This document shows positions 1 through 9,175 of a stretch of 64,000 bases of DNA, one piece after another (the first letter of the stretch is position 1; the number at the start of each line of letters is the position of its first letter). The DNA comes from Thermoanaerobaculia bacterium (GTDB lineage Bacteria; Acidobacteriota; Thermoanaerobaculia; Multivoradales; J023). The stretch covers positions 23,027-87,026 of the forward strand of contig JALCBJ010000015.1 of NCBI GenBank assembly GCA_028066595.1. The letters run 5' to 3'. The notes beneath the pieces are model-generated. The model searched no databases. It was not told the DNA's origin and saw only the letters and a program-made list of their open reading frames with translations. Position numbers and translations under genes: made by a program.

Positions 1-1299
1 CCCGAAGGAGCGCGCGACTACCTGGTGCCGAGCCGCGTCCATCGGGGCCAGTTCTACGCCTTGCCGCAGTCGCCTCAGATCTTCAAGCAGATCCTGATGG
101 TCGCGGGCTTCGAGCGCTACTACCAGATCGCCCGCTGCTTTCGCGACGAGGACCTGCGGGCGGAGCGTCAGCCCGAGTTCACCCAGATCGACCTCGAGAT
201 GTCGTTCGTTTCGGAGCAGGACGTGCAGAGCTTGACCGAAGGGCTTCTGGCAGCGGTCATGCCCCTCGCGGGAATCGACGTCGAGCTGCCGTTGCCGCGC
301 ATGACATGGCGCGACGCGATGGCCCGCTATGGCTCTGACAAGCCCGATCTGCGCTTCGGCTGTGAGATCGTCGATCTATCGGAGATCCTGGGGTCGTCTG
401 GCTTCCGAGGCTTCCAGGCGGCGGTGGGCTCGGGAGGCGTGATCCGTGGTTTTGCCGTACCCGCGGCCACGGCTGCTGGCCCCACCGGTGCCAGTCGGGC
501 CAGCAGGAAGCAGGTGGACGGCTGGGTGGAAGTGGCCCGCCGCTACGGCGCGGCCGGCGCTTTGACTCTCCGCCATCGCGATGGCGAGTTGCAATTTCAG
601 GTCAAGAATACGCTCACGGAACACGACATGCGGGCGGCTGCCGACGCCTTGGGCCTGGAGGAGGACGGCCTGGCGCTGATCGTCGCTGGCGACCCGATGA
701 CCACTGCCAAGGCGCTGGGTGCGCTGCGTCTGCAACTAGCCGAGGACTTTGGGCTGATTCCCGAGGATCGCCACGCCTTTCTCTGGGTGACGGAGTTCCC
801 GCTGGTGGAGTGGGACGAGGAGGAGGGGCGTTGGTTCGCCATGAACCATCCCTTCACGGCTCCCGATCCGCGAGACCTCGACCTCCTGGACACCGCTCCT
901 CAGGAGGTTCGTTCCCGGGGCTACGACGTGATCATGGACGGCGTCGAGCTCGGCGGTGGCTCGATCCGCATCCACACCCCGGATCTCCAACAACGCGCCT
1001 TCGAGCTGCTGGGAATCGACGCGGAGGAAGCCCGCTCTCGTTTCGGTTTTCTTCTCGATGCGCTGCGCTACGGCGCGCCGCCCCATGGTGGAATCGCCTT
1101 GGGTCTCGATCGGATGATCATGCTCATGGCGGGCACGCCCTCGATCCGCGACGTGATTCTCTTTCCCAAGACGGCCCGAGCTACCTGTTTGATGACCGAG
1201 GCTCCGTCGCCGGTGGAGGCGAAGCAGCTGGAGGAGCTGGGATTGCAGGTCGTTTCGCGGGACGAGTCTCCGGCCGACGGCTCGTCCGACGAGGGTTGA
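1..1299 (+). CDS. aspS: Aspartate--tRNA ligase, C-terminal part (5' end outside window)
   Basis: Class II aminoacyl-tRNA synthetase that charges tRNA-Asp in the cytoplasm. The frame is open from base 1, and its first codons already read as conserved AspRS sequence (PEGARDYLVPSR), so the gene starts upstream. Class II motif 2 is visible (RCFRDEDLRAERQPEFTQID), as is motif 3 near the end (GGIALGLDRMIMLMAG, then the usual SIRDVILFPKT). Between them lies the bacterial-type GAD insertion, as expected for the long bacterial form. About 430 of the roughly 590 residues are present. Whether it is the discriminating or non-discriminating (Asp/Asn) type cannot be judged without the N-terminal anticodon-binding domain. 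The stop is 3 nt before aroB, so the two are probably cotranscribed. Confidence 0.96.
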   Translation, partial: PEGARDYLVPSRVHRGQFYALPQSPQIFKQILMVAGFERYYQIARCFRDEDLRAERQPEFTQIDLEMSFVSEQDVQSLTEGLLAAVMPLAGIDVELPLPRMTWRDAMARYGSDKPDLRFGCEIVDLSEILGSSGFRGFQAAVGSGGVIRGFAVPAATAAGPTGASRASRKQVDGWVEVARRYGAAGALTLRHRDGELQFQVKNTLTEHDMRAAADALGLEEDGLALIVAGDPMTTAKALGALRLQLAEDFGLIPEDRHAFLWVTEFPLVEWDEEEGRWFAMNHPFTAPDPRDLDLLDTAPQEVRSRGYDVIMDGVELGGGSIRIHTPDLQQRAFELLGIDAEEARSRFGFLLDALRYGAPPHGGIALGLDRMIMLMAGTPSIRDVILFPKTARATCLMTEAPSPVEAKQLEELGLQVVSRDESPADGSSDEG

Positions 1300-1302
1300 C
1301 GC

Positions 1303-2445
1303 TTGGTTCAGTCGGTCGAGCGATTCGAATTGAGAGCTGCCGGTGGTGCCCAGACGGTGCTGCTGTACGGGGACGGTGCACTCGACGTCGCCCTGGACGA
1401 GATATGCCCGTGGCTGAAGGGTCGCACTGCGTTCTTCCTTTCCTCCGAGCCGATCCTCGGTCACCAGGGGGATCGCCTTCGCGAGTTGCGGAGCGCCGCC
1501 GGCCGCGACGTGTCTTTGCGGGCGGTGGACGGCGAGGCGGCCAAAGACGGCCTCGGCCCAGCGGCAGCCCTGTGGCAAGAGATGATCGCCTCGGGAGGCA
1601 AACGGGACTCGCGATTGGTGACGTTCGGTGGCGGCTCGATCGGTGACCTCGGCGGATTCCTGGCGGCTTGTTTCCTGCGCGGCATCGAATACATACAGAT
1701 TCCCACGACGCTGCTGGCACAGGTGGACGCGGCGATCGGCGGCAAGACGGCCGTGGACGTCGGCGGCAAGAACACGGTCGGCGCCTTCCACCACCCGCGT
1801 TGGGTCGTCGGCGACAGCCGTGTCCTCGCGACTCTGCCTGCGGGGGAGTTGCGAGCCGGGCTGGTGGAATCGGTGAAGATGGCGGCGCTCCTCGATACCG
1901 ACCTGTTTCGACGGTTCGAACGTGATCTGGATCGTCTGCTGGCCGCCGATCCCGGCGTGCTAGGACCGGTGGTGGCGGCTTCGGCACGGGCCAAGGTGCA
2001 AGTGGTTTCCCAGGATCCCAAAGAAAAGGGGTTGCGGCGGGTCCTCAACTTCGGCCATACGTTCGCTCACGCCCTCGAAAAGCAGCTCGACTATCGCCAC
2101 TTGCGCCACGGCGAAGCGGTGGCCTACGGACTGCTCTTCGTGGTCCGACTGGCGCGCGAGCTGAACTTTCTAGAGGACGACCTGGATCGACGCCTTCGTC
2201 GGTTGCTGATCCGGTTCGATCTCCCCGAGCTGCCGATGAGGGAATTGCGCGCGGGCAGCGACCGCGATGTGACTGAGCAACTCGTGGCATGGATGCAGCG
2301 CGACAAGAAGGCGACGGAGGAGGGAATCCGATGGTGCATGCCCCGCGGCCTCGGCTCGTTCGACCTCGACGTCGTAGCCCCACTCGACCGGGTGGGCGAT
2401 CTGATCCGCCGATTCTTGGCGGATCCATGGGCCGAGCCGGTCTGA
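1303..2445 (+). CDS. aroB: 3-dehydroquinate synthase
   Basis: Second step of the shikimate pathway: converts DAHP to 3-dehydroquinate, using NAD and a divalent metal. The 380-residue product is a little longer than the usual 360. Family hallmarks are visible: the NAD-binding GGGSIGDLGGF stretch, the IPTTLLAQVDAAIGGKTAVD segment, and metal-ligand regions GLVESVKMA, LNFGHTFAHALE and HLRHGEAVAYG. The start is TTG, chosen because it lies 3 nt after the aspS stop; the preceding GAGGGT inside aspS could serve as ribosome-binding site. Its place directly after aspS suggests a housekeeping operon. Confidence 0.95.
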   Translation: MVQSVERFELRAAGGAQTVLLYGDGALDVALDEICPWLKGRTAFFLSSEPILGHQGDRLRELRSAAGRDVSLRAVDGEAAKDGLGPAAALWQEMIASGGKRDSRLVTFGGGSIGDLGGFLAACFLRGIEYIQIPTTLLAQVDAAIGGKTAVDVGGKNTVGAFHHPRWVVGDSRVLATLPAGELRAGLVESVKMAALLDTDLFRRFERDLDRLLAADPGVLGPVVAASARAKVQVVSQDPKEKGLRRVLNFGHTFAHALEKQLDYRHLRHGEAVAYGLLFVVRLARELNFLEDDLDRRLRRLLIRFDLPELPMRELRAGSDRDVTEQLVAWMQRDKKATEEGIRWCMPRGLGSFDLDVVAPLDRVGDLIRRFLADPWAEPV

Positions 2446-2474
2446 CGGCTCGTTCGTAGCCGGTCGTCTATACT
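2442..2474 (+). promoter_or_regulatory. Possible sigma-70 type promoter before the HD-GYP gene
   Basis: In the 128-bp gap after aroB there is a good -10-like hexamer TATACT at 2469-2474, with only a weak -35-like CTGACG at 2442-2447 and a spacing longer than ideal. It would give the HD-GYP gene its own transcript. This is pattern reading only. Confidence 0.25.
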
Positions 2475-2573
2475 TGGCGTTTTCCGGCCGGTACGCCGTC
2501 CGCTTGATGCGAGATCCCAACGTGCAGTTTGCCTCGAGGTACAGATACCGCGACGTGATGGACGTCTGATCCG

Positions 2574-4526
2574 TTGAGCCAAGATACTCCCAACAATCCG
2601 GGCCGGCCGGGGCCGTCGTTTTCGGCGACGCATATCGCACGACCGAGCGAGATTTTCCCGACGGAAGGGGGTACCTCCGACTCGAAGCCGACCCCACGGC
2701 CACCCGAGGGCGGAGGTGTGGTCGGCAGGAGGCTCCGACGGCTCAAGCTGCGCCACATGCTGTTCGTCCTGCTGCTCCTCCCGGGCATTCTGCCGCTCCT
2801 GTTCAGCTCGATGCACCTGTTGCGGCGCAACCAGGAGATCGTCAAGTCGCAGCAGCAGGAGATTCTCGCCAACACCGCACAGAACTTCGTTGGGCAGCTG
2901 AGCGACGACCTCGCCCGCCGTAGGGTGGCTCTCGAAGAGTTCGGCTACGGCATCTTGGCTGCTCCGGGAAGCTCCAGCGTGCTGGAACGTGTCAGCGAAC
3001 CGTGGGTGGCGGAACAGCTCGGACGTTTCAGCACGGACCAAGGGCCGTTCCTGGCGCTCAGCGCCTACGCGGAGAACCGCCAGGGGATCGGCGGCAGCCA
3101 GGGCAATTTCAACGCGCAGGTGGACCAGGCACTTGTGGAGGCCTTCGATACCGCGCTCCGCCTCGGCAGGCCTGCCTATACCTTCGCCATGCTGTCGGCA
3201 GGCGATCAGCCGGCGGTCGCCGTGGCGGTGCCGGTCGAGAAGACCCGACCACCGACATCCGGCGACGGGTCGGATCAAGAGCCGCCAGAGATCCTGGTGA
3301 TGCAAACGCTCCTGCCCCTGGAGTTCGGCCGCCCCGGATCCTACGAGTCGTTCGAGCTGGAAGAGTTCTTCATGGTGGATGCCGATGGCAGCCTCTTGTG
3401 GTCGGCCGACGGCAGTCCGGACATTGAGCGGGCGCTGCTCGAGTCCCAGATGGTCAGCGACTTCGGACGCGGCATGAAGTTCAGCGTGACCCAGGAGTAT
3501 CCGCTGGAGGTTCGTGGCAAGACCCAGGCGACTCTGGCTCGCATCGTGCCGGTACAGGAGACGGGCTGGGGTGTGGTCGCGCACAAACCGGCGTCTCAGG
3601 CGTTCGAGCTGGTCCGACAGATGGTCATCGACGTCATCCTGTGGTCGATCACCGCTGTCGTGTTGGCCGCATTCATCGCAGCCTTGGCGACACGCTGGTT
3701 CAGCCGCCCCATTCAGCGTCTGGCGGAGACCAGTCATGAGATCGCCGCGGGCAAGTTCGACCGGCGAGTGCCCGTCGAAGGGTTGGTGACCGCCGAGATC
3801 GCCGATATGGCGACCGACTTCAACCGCATGAGCGAGTACGTCGAGAAATACATCGAGCAGCTACGCCGAGCCGCTGAAGCCAACCGCTCGTTGTTCATCA
3901 GCTCGATCCGTGCGTTCGCTGCAGCCATCGACGCGAAGGACCCGTACACCCGGGGTCACTCGGAGCGGGTTGCGGCCTACAGTCGCTCGATCGCGCGCTA
4001 CCTGGGTCTTCCCAAGGACGCGCAGGAGAAGGTCTGGATCTCCGCTGTGCTCCACGACGTGGGCAAGATCGGTGTTCAAGACAGCGTGCTGCAGAAGCAC
4101 GGCGTGCTGACCCCGGACGAATTCGAGCAGATGAAGCTGCATCCGGTGATCGGTGCCGACATCGTGGAACCGATCTCGGCTCTCAAAGACATGATTCCGG
4201 GCATCCGGTGGCACCACGAGGCCTGGAACGGCACCGGCTATCCCGATCGCCTGAAGGGTGAGCAGACGCCTCTCATGGCGCGGATCATCGGAGTTGCCGA
4301 TACCTTCGACGCCATCACCACGAACCGCCCGTACCAGACCGCATCGTCGCCGGAATACGCCATCGAGACGATCAAGAAGCTGACCGGTACGAAGTTCGAC
4401 GCCAAGGTGGTCACCGCGTTCCTCCTCGCCTGGGAGGCCGGGCATATCCAACTGGATCGACAGCGAGCCGAGCGCAGCACGCGCAGCTTGCATACGCCGG
4501 AGACGTCACACGCAGTCGCCGGATAG
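2574..4526 (+). CDS. Membrane HAMP / HD-GYP domain protein (putative cyclic-di-GMP phosphodiesterase)
   Basis: 650 residues in a sensor-effector layout. A Pro-rich N-terminus of about 55 residues is followed by a first membrane segment (about 61-80), a periplasmic sensor region (about 85-345) and a second membrane segment (about 350-373). A HAMP linker (about 372-425) leads into an HD-GYP domain (about 440-630). The HD dyad is H494-D495 in HDVGKIG, and the signature HHEAWNGTGYP starts at residue 547 with GYP at 555-557, so the catalytic motifs look intact. The family hydrolyses cyclic-di-GMP, and some members act on other cyclic dinucleotides. The ligand of the periplasmic part is unknown. 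The start is a TTG with a weak ribosome-binding site; the next in-frame ATG (2757) would cut into the first membrane segment, so the upstream TTG is preferred. Confidence 0.88.
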   Translation: MSQDTPNNPGRPGPSFSATHIARPSEIFPTEGGTSDSKPTPRPPEGGGVVGRRLRRLKLRHMLFVLLLLPGILPLLFSSMHLLRRNQEIVKSQQQEILANTAQNFVGQLSDDLARRRVALEEFGYGILAAPGSSSVLERVSEPWVAEQLGRFSTDQGPFLALSAYAENRQGIGGSQGNFNAQVDQALVEAFDTALRLGRPAYTFAMLSAGDQPAVAVAVPVEKTRPPTSGDGSDQEPPEILVMQTLLPLEFGRPGSYESFELEEFFMVDADGSLLWSADGSPDIERALLESQMVSDFGRGMKFSVTQEYPLEVRGKTQATLARIVPVQETGWGVVAHKPASQAFELVRQMVIDVILWSITAVVLAAFIAALATRWFSRPIQRLAETSHEIAAGKFDRRVPVEGLVTAEIADMATDFNRMSEYVEKYIEQLRRAAEANRSLFISSIRAFAAAIDAKDPYTRGHSERVAAYSRSIARYLGLPKDAQEKVWISAVLHDVGKIGVQDSVLQKHGVLTPDEFEQMKLHPVIGADIVEPISALKDMIPGIRWHHEAWNGTGYPDRLKGEQTPLMARIIGVADTFDAITTNRPYQTASSPEYAIETIKKLTGTKFDAKVVTAFLLAWEAGHIQLDRQRAERSTRSLHTPETSHAVAG

Positions 4527-4749
4527 ACGCGCAGATTCGAGCGGTTCGTCCGACACGTTCTGCCGATCGACACCTCACCCTGTCGTTGACCCGCAGTCGC
4601 GGGAGGCGCGATCGACGTGAACGTTCGGCAGATTGGGTGGAGACGCTCGGGATCTCTTTGCCTGGGCGAGCGTTTCCGCTAACCTTCTGGCATCGGATCG
4701 AGATCGCAACGCCCGCGGCGTCCGGCGTGAGGCCGCCCTACGGAAGACC
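4527..4749. other. 223-bp gap with short inverted repeats
   Basis: No gene is recognised here. There is an 8-bp inverted repeat (TCTGCCGA at 4559-4566, TCGGCAGA at 4625-4632). A second short stem-loop, ACGCTCG pairing with CGAGCGT, lies around 4643-4673. Either could be a terminator for the HD-GYP gene or structure in the leader of the next gene, but neither has a T-run. Confidence 0.3.
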
Positions 4750-5115
4750 ATGTCGTTCGAGTACACCCTTGCCAATCTACTGGCCAACAACGACCGCGCC
4801 ATAGCTGTCATCTTCGTAGACGAGACGGGTGAAACCGTGGATCTCGCGGTATCCGACTTCACCCACTACGACATGAAGATCATGGGCGCGTATATGGGCA
4901 TCTACCTTCGGCAGATGCAGGAGCTGGCGACCAAGCTCGAGGCAGGCTTGCCGGACGTCCTACATATCGAGAAGGACAAGATCCATCTCTTCACCGCGCC
5001 CTTGCCCGATGGCTACCACTTGGTGCTGGTGCAGCGCCGGCCGGCCAACGTGGGCTTGTCGCGCCGAACACTATTGAAGGCACGGGACGAGATCGCCCGC
5101 GAGATCTTCGACTGA
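4750..5115 (+). CDS. Roadblock/LC7-like small protein
   Basis: 121 residues, no signal peptide, probably cytoplasmic. The overall pattern is a central alternating hydrophobic strand set (AIAVIFVDETGETVDLAVSD), a long amphipathic helix (MGIYLRQMQELATKLEAG) and a second strand pair (VLHIEKDKIHLFTAPLPDGYHLVLV). This fits the Roadblock/LC7 fold, whose bacterial members often regulate small Ras-like GTPases such as MglA. No MglA-like GTPase is present in the window, so a partner cannot be named. The ATG at 4750 was chosen over a longer frame open from 4633 because homology-like sequence begins at MSFEYTL. The assignment is by fold pattern and is moderate. Confidence 0.6.
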   Translation: MSFEYTLANLLANNDRAIAVIFVDETGETVDLAVSDFTHYDMKIMGAYMGIYLRQMQELATKLEAGLPDVLHIEKDKIHLFTAPLPDGYHLVLVQRRPANVGLSRRTLLKARDEIAREIFD

Positions 5116-5298
5116 GCGGGTAGGCTCGCACGGCATTCCGTTCGACCGGAGCTCCGCGTGTGTCGGTCGGACGGTTCGTGCGCCATACTTGCTGCCGGCG
5201 GAGCTCTCCTTCCTCTCCTGCACCGCGACGAGCAGCCGGCAATCCGGCGTGGCCCCTCGCGGTCTGAACGACGTTGCTGCACCTGAGCCGAGACACCG
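5116..5298. other. 183-bp gap before ftsY
   Basis: No convincing gene, RNA or strong hairpin was seen. It presumably holds the ftsY promoter, but no clear -35/-10 pair stands out in this GC-rich sequence. Confidence 0.3.
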
Positions 5299-6303
5299 AT
5301 GAACAAAGACGAGTCACAGATTTCCACCACGGGGCCAGGCGGCGAGCTCCGTTTGGCCGACGAGCGAGAGTTTCCCTTCGAGCAGAAGAAGGGGTTTTGG
5401 AAGAAGCTGAAGCGCGGTCTCTTCATGACCCATACCGAGATGCTCGAACGCCTCGATGCGGCGGTCGAGGGTCGAGCGGTACTGGACGACGAGACGCTCG
5501 AGTATCTCGAAGAGAGCCTCATCGCGACGGATCTGGGTGTGGAAACGTCGCTCGAGTTGATCGAGAAGCTCAAGGAGCAGATCAAGCCGGGCGAGACGCG
5601 CGATCTCTTTCGAATTCAGCAGATCCTCGCCGACGAGGTCTCGGTGCTGCTCTTGGACGCACCCCGTCCACCTGAGCGGCCGGCCACAAACGCGCCCTTG
5701 GTCACGCTGGTCGTCGGTGTCAACGGCGTCGGCAAAACCACGTCCATTGCCAAGCTCGGCCGCTACTATCAGCAGCGGGGTGAGAAGGTCCTCTTCGCTG
5801 CCGGCGACACGTTTCGAGCCGCCGCGATCGAACAGATCGCCCTTTGGGGGGAACGCCTCGGCATCAACGTCGTCCGGCAGAATGCAGGGGGCGATCCTGC
5901 AGCGGTGGTCTTCGACGCGCTGAAGGCCGGCAAGGCTCGCAACGTGGGTCACGTCATCGTCGATACGGCGGGACGCCTGCACAACAAAGAACACTTGATG
6001 AAAGAGCTGGAGAAGATCAAACGGGTGATCGCCCGCGAGGCCGAGGGTTGGCCCGTCCGTACGCTTCTCGTGCTCGATGCCACCACCGGTCACAACGCCG
6101 TCAGTCAGGCCAAAGAGTTCCAGCGCGCGGTCGATCTCGACGGTCTATTTCTCACCAAGCTCGATGGCACAGCGAAAGGCGGTATGGCGGTGGCCGTCGC
6201 CCGAGAGCTTCGTACGCCGATCCTCTTTCTCGGAGTGGGCGAGACACCCGAGGACATCATCGAATTCCGTCCGCGGGAGTTCGCGACCGCGCTCTTCGAA
6301 TAG
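5299..6303 (+). CDS. ftsY: Signal recognition particle receptor FtsY
   Basis: SRP-type GTPase that docks ribosome-nascent chain complexes at the inner membrane. 334 residues: a short acidic N-terminal region, the NG-domain helical bundle, then the GTPase. The P-loop GVNGVGKTT begins at residue 140, followed by the insertion-box region AAGDTFRAAAIEQ. The DTAGR motif begins at residue 222, TKLDG specificity motif at 286, and the C-terminus GVGETPEDIIEFRPREFATALF is typical of FtsY rather than Ffh. The acidic A domain is short, as in many non-enterobacterial FtsY. Its stop codon overlaps the GTG start of ribD by one base (TAGTG), suggesting translational coupling. Confidence 0.97.
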   Translation: MNKDESQISTTGPGGELRLADEREFPFEQKKGFWKKLKRGLFMTHTEMLERLDAAVEGRAVLDDETLEYLEESLIATDLGVETSLELIEKLKEQIKPGETRDLFRIQQILADEVSVLLLDAPRPPERPATNAPLVTLVVGVNGVGKTTSIAKLGRYYQQRGEKVLFAAGDTFRAAAIEQIALWGERLGINVVRQNAGGDPAAVVFDALKAGKARNVGHVIVDTAGRLHNKEHLMKELEKIKRVIAREAEGWPVRTLLVLDATTGHNAVSQAKEFQRAVDLDGLFLTKLDGTAKGGMAVAVARELRTPILFLGVGETPEDIIEFRPREFATALFE

Positions 6304-7499
6304 TGGATCCGGCGCAATGTCCAGCGCCTCCGAAGTCGGGCCCGATTCGAGACGGCGACCGACAGCGCTTGGCGCGTTGCCTGGAGCTGGCTCTGAACGG
6401 TCGCTTCGGCGCCGCACCGAATCCGATGGTGGGCGCACTGGTGTGCGACGCGCGTGGACGCCAGGTCGGGGAGGGGTTTCACCGCGAGGCGGGAGGTCCC
6501 CACGCCGAGGTGGAGGCACTCGCCTCGGCACGCTCTGCGGGTGCCGAAGTCGCTGGCGGTAGCGTCTTCGTGAGCTTGGAGCCGTGCTGTTTCCATGGCA
6601 AGACACCGCCATGCACGGCGGCGTTACTCAACGCCGGTATCGAGAGGGTGGTGGCCATTCACCGTGATCCCAATCCGCGGGTTGCCGGTGGCGGGTTCCG
6701 ACAGCTTCAGGAGGCGGGGGTCGAGGTGGCTTGGCTCGCGGCCGACGACCCTTTGGTGTCTCGGGCTCTGCAGGCCAACTGGCGATTTCTGGTGCAACAG
6801 ATCGCGCAGCGCCCAGCCGTCACGCTCAAGTGGGCCATGAGCCTCGACGGCCGCATCGCAACTTCTACCGGTGAGAGTCAATGGATCTCGAGTCCCGAGG
6901 GAAGGAGTTGGGCACTGGAGCTCCGAGACGAGCACGACGCGATCCTGGTCGGATCGGGGACCGCCTTGGCGGATGATCCTCGCCTCACGCGTCGGTCCGG
7001 CCGGAGAAAAGGTGCGATCTTGCGGATTGTTCTCGACCGCAGACTGCGCCTTCGTCCGACCGCACGAATGCTGACGGAAAAGGGGCCGGTGCTCGTCTAT
7101 ACGGGGCCGGGAACACCGGGGGACTCGACACGGGACGCGCGGACCGCTACCCTGCGCGCGGCGGGAGCCGAAGTCATCCAGTTGGAAGACCCGTCTCCTG
7201 CCACCGTTCTGCGTCATCTGCATGGGCGTGGCATTCAGAGCCTTCTGATAGAAGGTGGTGCCGAGGTTCTCGGTGCATTTGCTACGAACCATGCTTTCGA
7301 CCGCGTGGCCGTGTGCTGTGCAGCGCGCCTCATCGGCGGTGCCCAGGCACCTGGCCCGCTGGGCGGACGGGGTTTCGAGATCCTCGAACAGACCCCTCGT
7401 CTCACGCCCTTCTCCTCCGAAATCCGAGGTCCGGACATGGTCCTCACCAGCTTTCGAGATCGATGTTTACGGGACTTGTACGAGAGTGTGGGCGGCTGA
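6303..7499 (+). CDS. ribD: Bifunctional riboflavin biosynthesis deaminase/reductase RibD
   Basis: Cytosolic enzyme that deaminates the GTP-derived pyrimidine and then reduces its ribosyl side chain. 398 residues, slightly longer than the usual 360-380. The N-terminal deaminase domain shows the zinc site: HAE in GGPHAEVEAL, and the PCC...C pattern in SLEPCCFHGKTPPC. The C-terminal reductase domain shows VTLKWAMSLDGRIAT, HDAILVGSGTALADDPRLT and LIEGGAEVLGAF. The GTG start overlapping the ftsY stop is the first in-frame start before the deaminase fold. The 3' end overlaps ribE by 37 bp. No FMN riboswitch is seen upstream, fitting its place inside an operon. ribBA and ribH are not in the window. 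Confidence 0.94.
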   Translation: MDPAQCPAPPKSGPIRDGDRQRLARCLELALNGRFGAAPNPMVGALVCDARGRQVGEGFHREAGGPHAEVEALASARSAGAEVAGGSVFVSLEPCCFHGKTPPCTAALLNAGIERVVAIHRDPNPRVAGGGFRQLQEAGVEVAWLAADDPLVSRALQANWRFLVQQIAQRPAVTLKWAMSLDGRIATSTGESQWISSPEGRSWALELRDEHDAILVGSGTALADDPRLTRRSGRRKGAILRIVLDRRLRLRPTARMLTEKGPVLVYTGPGTPGDSTRDARTATLRAAGAEVIQLEDPSPATVLRHLHGRGIQSLLIEGGAEVLGAFATNHAFDRVAVCCAARLIGGAQAPGPLGGRGFEILEQTPRLTPFSSEIRGPDMVLTSFRDRCLRDLYESVGG

Positions 7500-8137
7500 C
7501 TTCAGAGCCTGAAGATTCCACTACCGGAGGCGTGCTCCTGCGCGTGGGCCATTCCCGGGACTTGGCGTCCCGTCTGGGGCTCGGCGCGAGTCTCTCGGTT
7601 TCCGGTGTCTGTCTCACGGTGATCGAGCAGACCGATCCCGAAGCGCCCGAAGGCGTAGCAGCTGCTGGGATCGAGGCGATCACCGCCGTCGAGCTGTCGC
7701 CCGAAACCTTGCGCCGTACGACTCTCGGGGCGCTCGAGTGCGGCTCCACGGTGAACCTGGAACCGGCATTGGCGGCGGGTGAGCCCCTCGGCGGCCATTG
7801 GGTCCAAGGACACGTCGATGCGACGCTGGAGGTGCGCGAAGTACGACAGCTCGGCGACCACGCCGAGCTGTCGATCGAACTGCCTTCGCAGTTCGCGGCG
7901 TACGTGGTAGAGAAGGGGTCGGTGACGCTCGACGGCGTCAGCCTGACGGTTTCCGCACTCCACTCACAGTCCTTCGAGGTCGCCCTGATCCCACATACCT
8001 TGCTTGTTACCAACCTCGACCTGCTCACGGTCGGCTCGCGCGTGAATTTCGAGGTCGACGTCCTGGCGAAATACGTTCACCGCGCGCTTGAGACCACCGG
8101 CCGGCTCGATTCGGGAATGTCCCGGGGGGTGTCATGA
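7463..8137 (+). CDS. ribE: Riboflavin synthase, alpha subunit
   Basis: Dismutates two 6,7-dimethyl-8-ribityllumazine molecules into riboflavin and the pyrimidine precursor; works as a trimer. 224 residues against the usual 195-215. The start MFTGLV is the canonical family N-terminus and fixes the ATG at 7463, inside the end of ribD. Two barrel repeats are visible: an N-terminal copy with LGASLSVSGVCLTV, and a C-terminal copy starting at GGHWVQGHVD with SVTLDGVSLTV. The extra length is loop sequence in the N-terminal barrel (DPEAPEGVAAAG). The stop overlaps the next start by 4 nt (ATGA). Confidence 0.95.
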   Translation: MFTGLVRECGRLTSEPEDSTTGGVLLRVGHSRDLASRLGLGASLSVSGVCLTVIEQTDPEAPEGVAAAGIEAITAVELSPETLRRTTLGALECGSTVNLEPALAAGEPLGGHWVQGHVDATLEVREVRQLGDHAELSIELPSQFAAYVVEKGSVTLDGVSLTVSALHSQSFEVALIPHTLLVTNLDLLTVGSRVNFEVDVLAKYVHRALETTGRLDSGMSRGVS

Positions 8138-9174
8138 CAACGGCGAGCAAAAGCCGAAGTCGTAGCCGGAAGGACGACCTCGATCGTGGGGGCGGGCCGA
8201 CCCGCGCGGTCCGGCAGCTGCCTGAGCCTGTACACTTCTGGATTGCCCATGCCCCGCGTTCGTGGCGTTTCTGTTCCGTTCTCTGGAGCGATCTCGCGCG
8301 CGGCAAGCTCGGTGGCTTCAAACGATCGACCGCCGAGCACGATCTCCCGGAATACGATCTCGACCACCTGGATGATCTCTTTTACGTTCCCCCGGTCAAC
8401 CGGTCGTTGGCGGGCCGGCGCACCGAGTTGCTCGGTGAGCTCGTCGCGGCGGGGGTTCCGGCACTGGTGCAACTTTGGCCCGGTGAGACGATTCCCAAGA
8501 AGCTGATGGCTGCCGGTGAGGGGCTCCTGTTTCCGATCTACGACTTGCTCCAAGCGCTCCTCAAGGGCGAAGTGGAGCAAATCTTGAAGCTGCCGGAAGG
8601 AGCCACGGTGGTCTGGCCGCTGATTCCCGGGATCAGTGACCACGTGGAGACCTGGGAAGAGGGCTGTGAGCTCCTCGCGGCCAAGAATGTGGCATCGGTG
8701 CAGCCACTGACGCTGTCACTGGAGGCCAAGGAGAGACGCGCCCTGGCGGAAGGCCGTCCTGATCACACGTTCGACGCGCTCTTTCACGGCAGCCGGCCAA
8801 GCGAGCACCGGTTCGGCCGGGTAGCTTGCGAGCATGGCCTCTCGCCCTGGACCGCCCGACCTCCGACAGGGCGATCCCGTTTGCTCAACAATCGGCGATT
8901 GGCGGCCCATTTGGCGCTGGCTGGCGAGATGTGCCTGCGCCTGGAACGAGTGAGCCAGGGTCAGGGATTGCTGCGTGCCGCCCGCGGTGCGGAATCGACG
9001 TCTCACGACTTGGAGGCGTTGGCGCGCGAGGGCAACCTACGTGTGATGGACTGGCTGGACCGGTATGGTCTGGTGCTCGTCAAGGAGCTGGCGGACGAAG
9101 GCGAATCCGAGCTCTATACGTCGATCCTGCAACGCTATCTGGGCTTGGTCGACGGCGACGACGAGGAAGAGTGA
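8134..9174 (+). CDS. Uncharacterised protein, translationally coupled to ribE
   Basis: 346 residues, not recognised as a known family. The first 25 residues are basic and Ser/Arg-rich. The body is soluble, without signal peptide or membrane segment, rich in Trp, Leu and acidic residues ([28 protein letters not shown] near residue 33). A central stretch, [36 protein letters not shown], vaguely recalls the later part of some radical-SAM or TIM-barrel proteins, but no CxxxCxxC cluster is present. It ends with an acidic tail (DGDDEEE). The ATG overlaps the ribE stop by 4 nt and the stop is 1 nt before the threonine aldolase start, so it is within an operon of enzymes. A role near riboflavin or flavin use is only guilt by association. 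Confidence 0.75.
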   Translation: MTTASKSRSRSRKDDLDRGGGPTRAVRQLPEPVHFWIAHAPRSWRFCSVLWSDLARGKLGGFKRSTAEHDLPEYDLDHLDDLFYVPPVNRSLAGRRTELLGELVAAGVPALVQLWPGETIPKKLMAAGEGLLFPIYDLLQALLKGEVEQILKLPEGATVVWPLIPGISDHVETWEEGCELLAAKNVASVQPLTLSLEAKERRALAEGRPDHTFDALFHGSRPSEHRFGRVACEHGLSPWTARPPTGRSRLLNNRRLAAHLALAGEMCLRLERVSQGQGLLRAARGAESTSHDLEALAREGNLRVMDWLDRYGLVLVKELADEGESELYTSILQRYLGLVDGDDEEE

Positions 9175-9175
9175 A

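Noticed and set aside
736..1794. A long minus-strand frame across aspS and aroB
   Set aside because: Both genes on the plus strand are unmistakable and complete in this stretch; the antisense product has no recognisable motif.
2124..3737. A 537-codon minus-strand frame opposite aroB and the HD-GYP gene
   Set aside because: It overlaps two solid plus-strand genes and reads as Arg/Ser-rich non-protein sequence.
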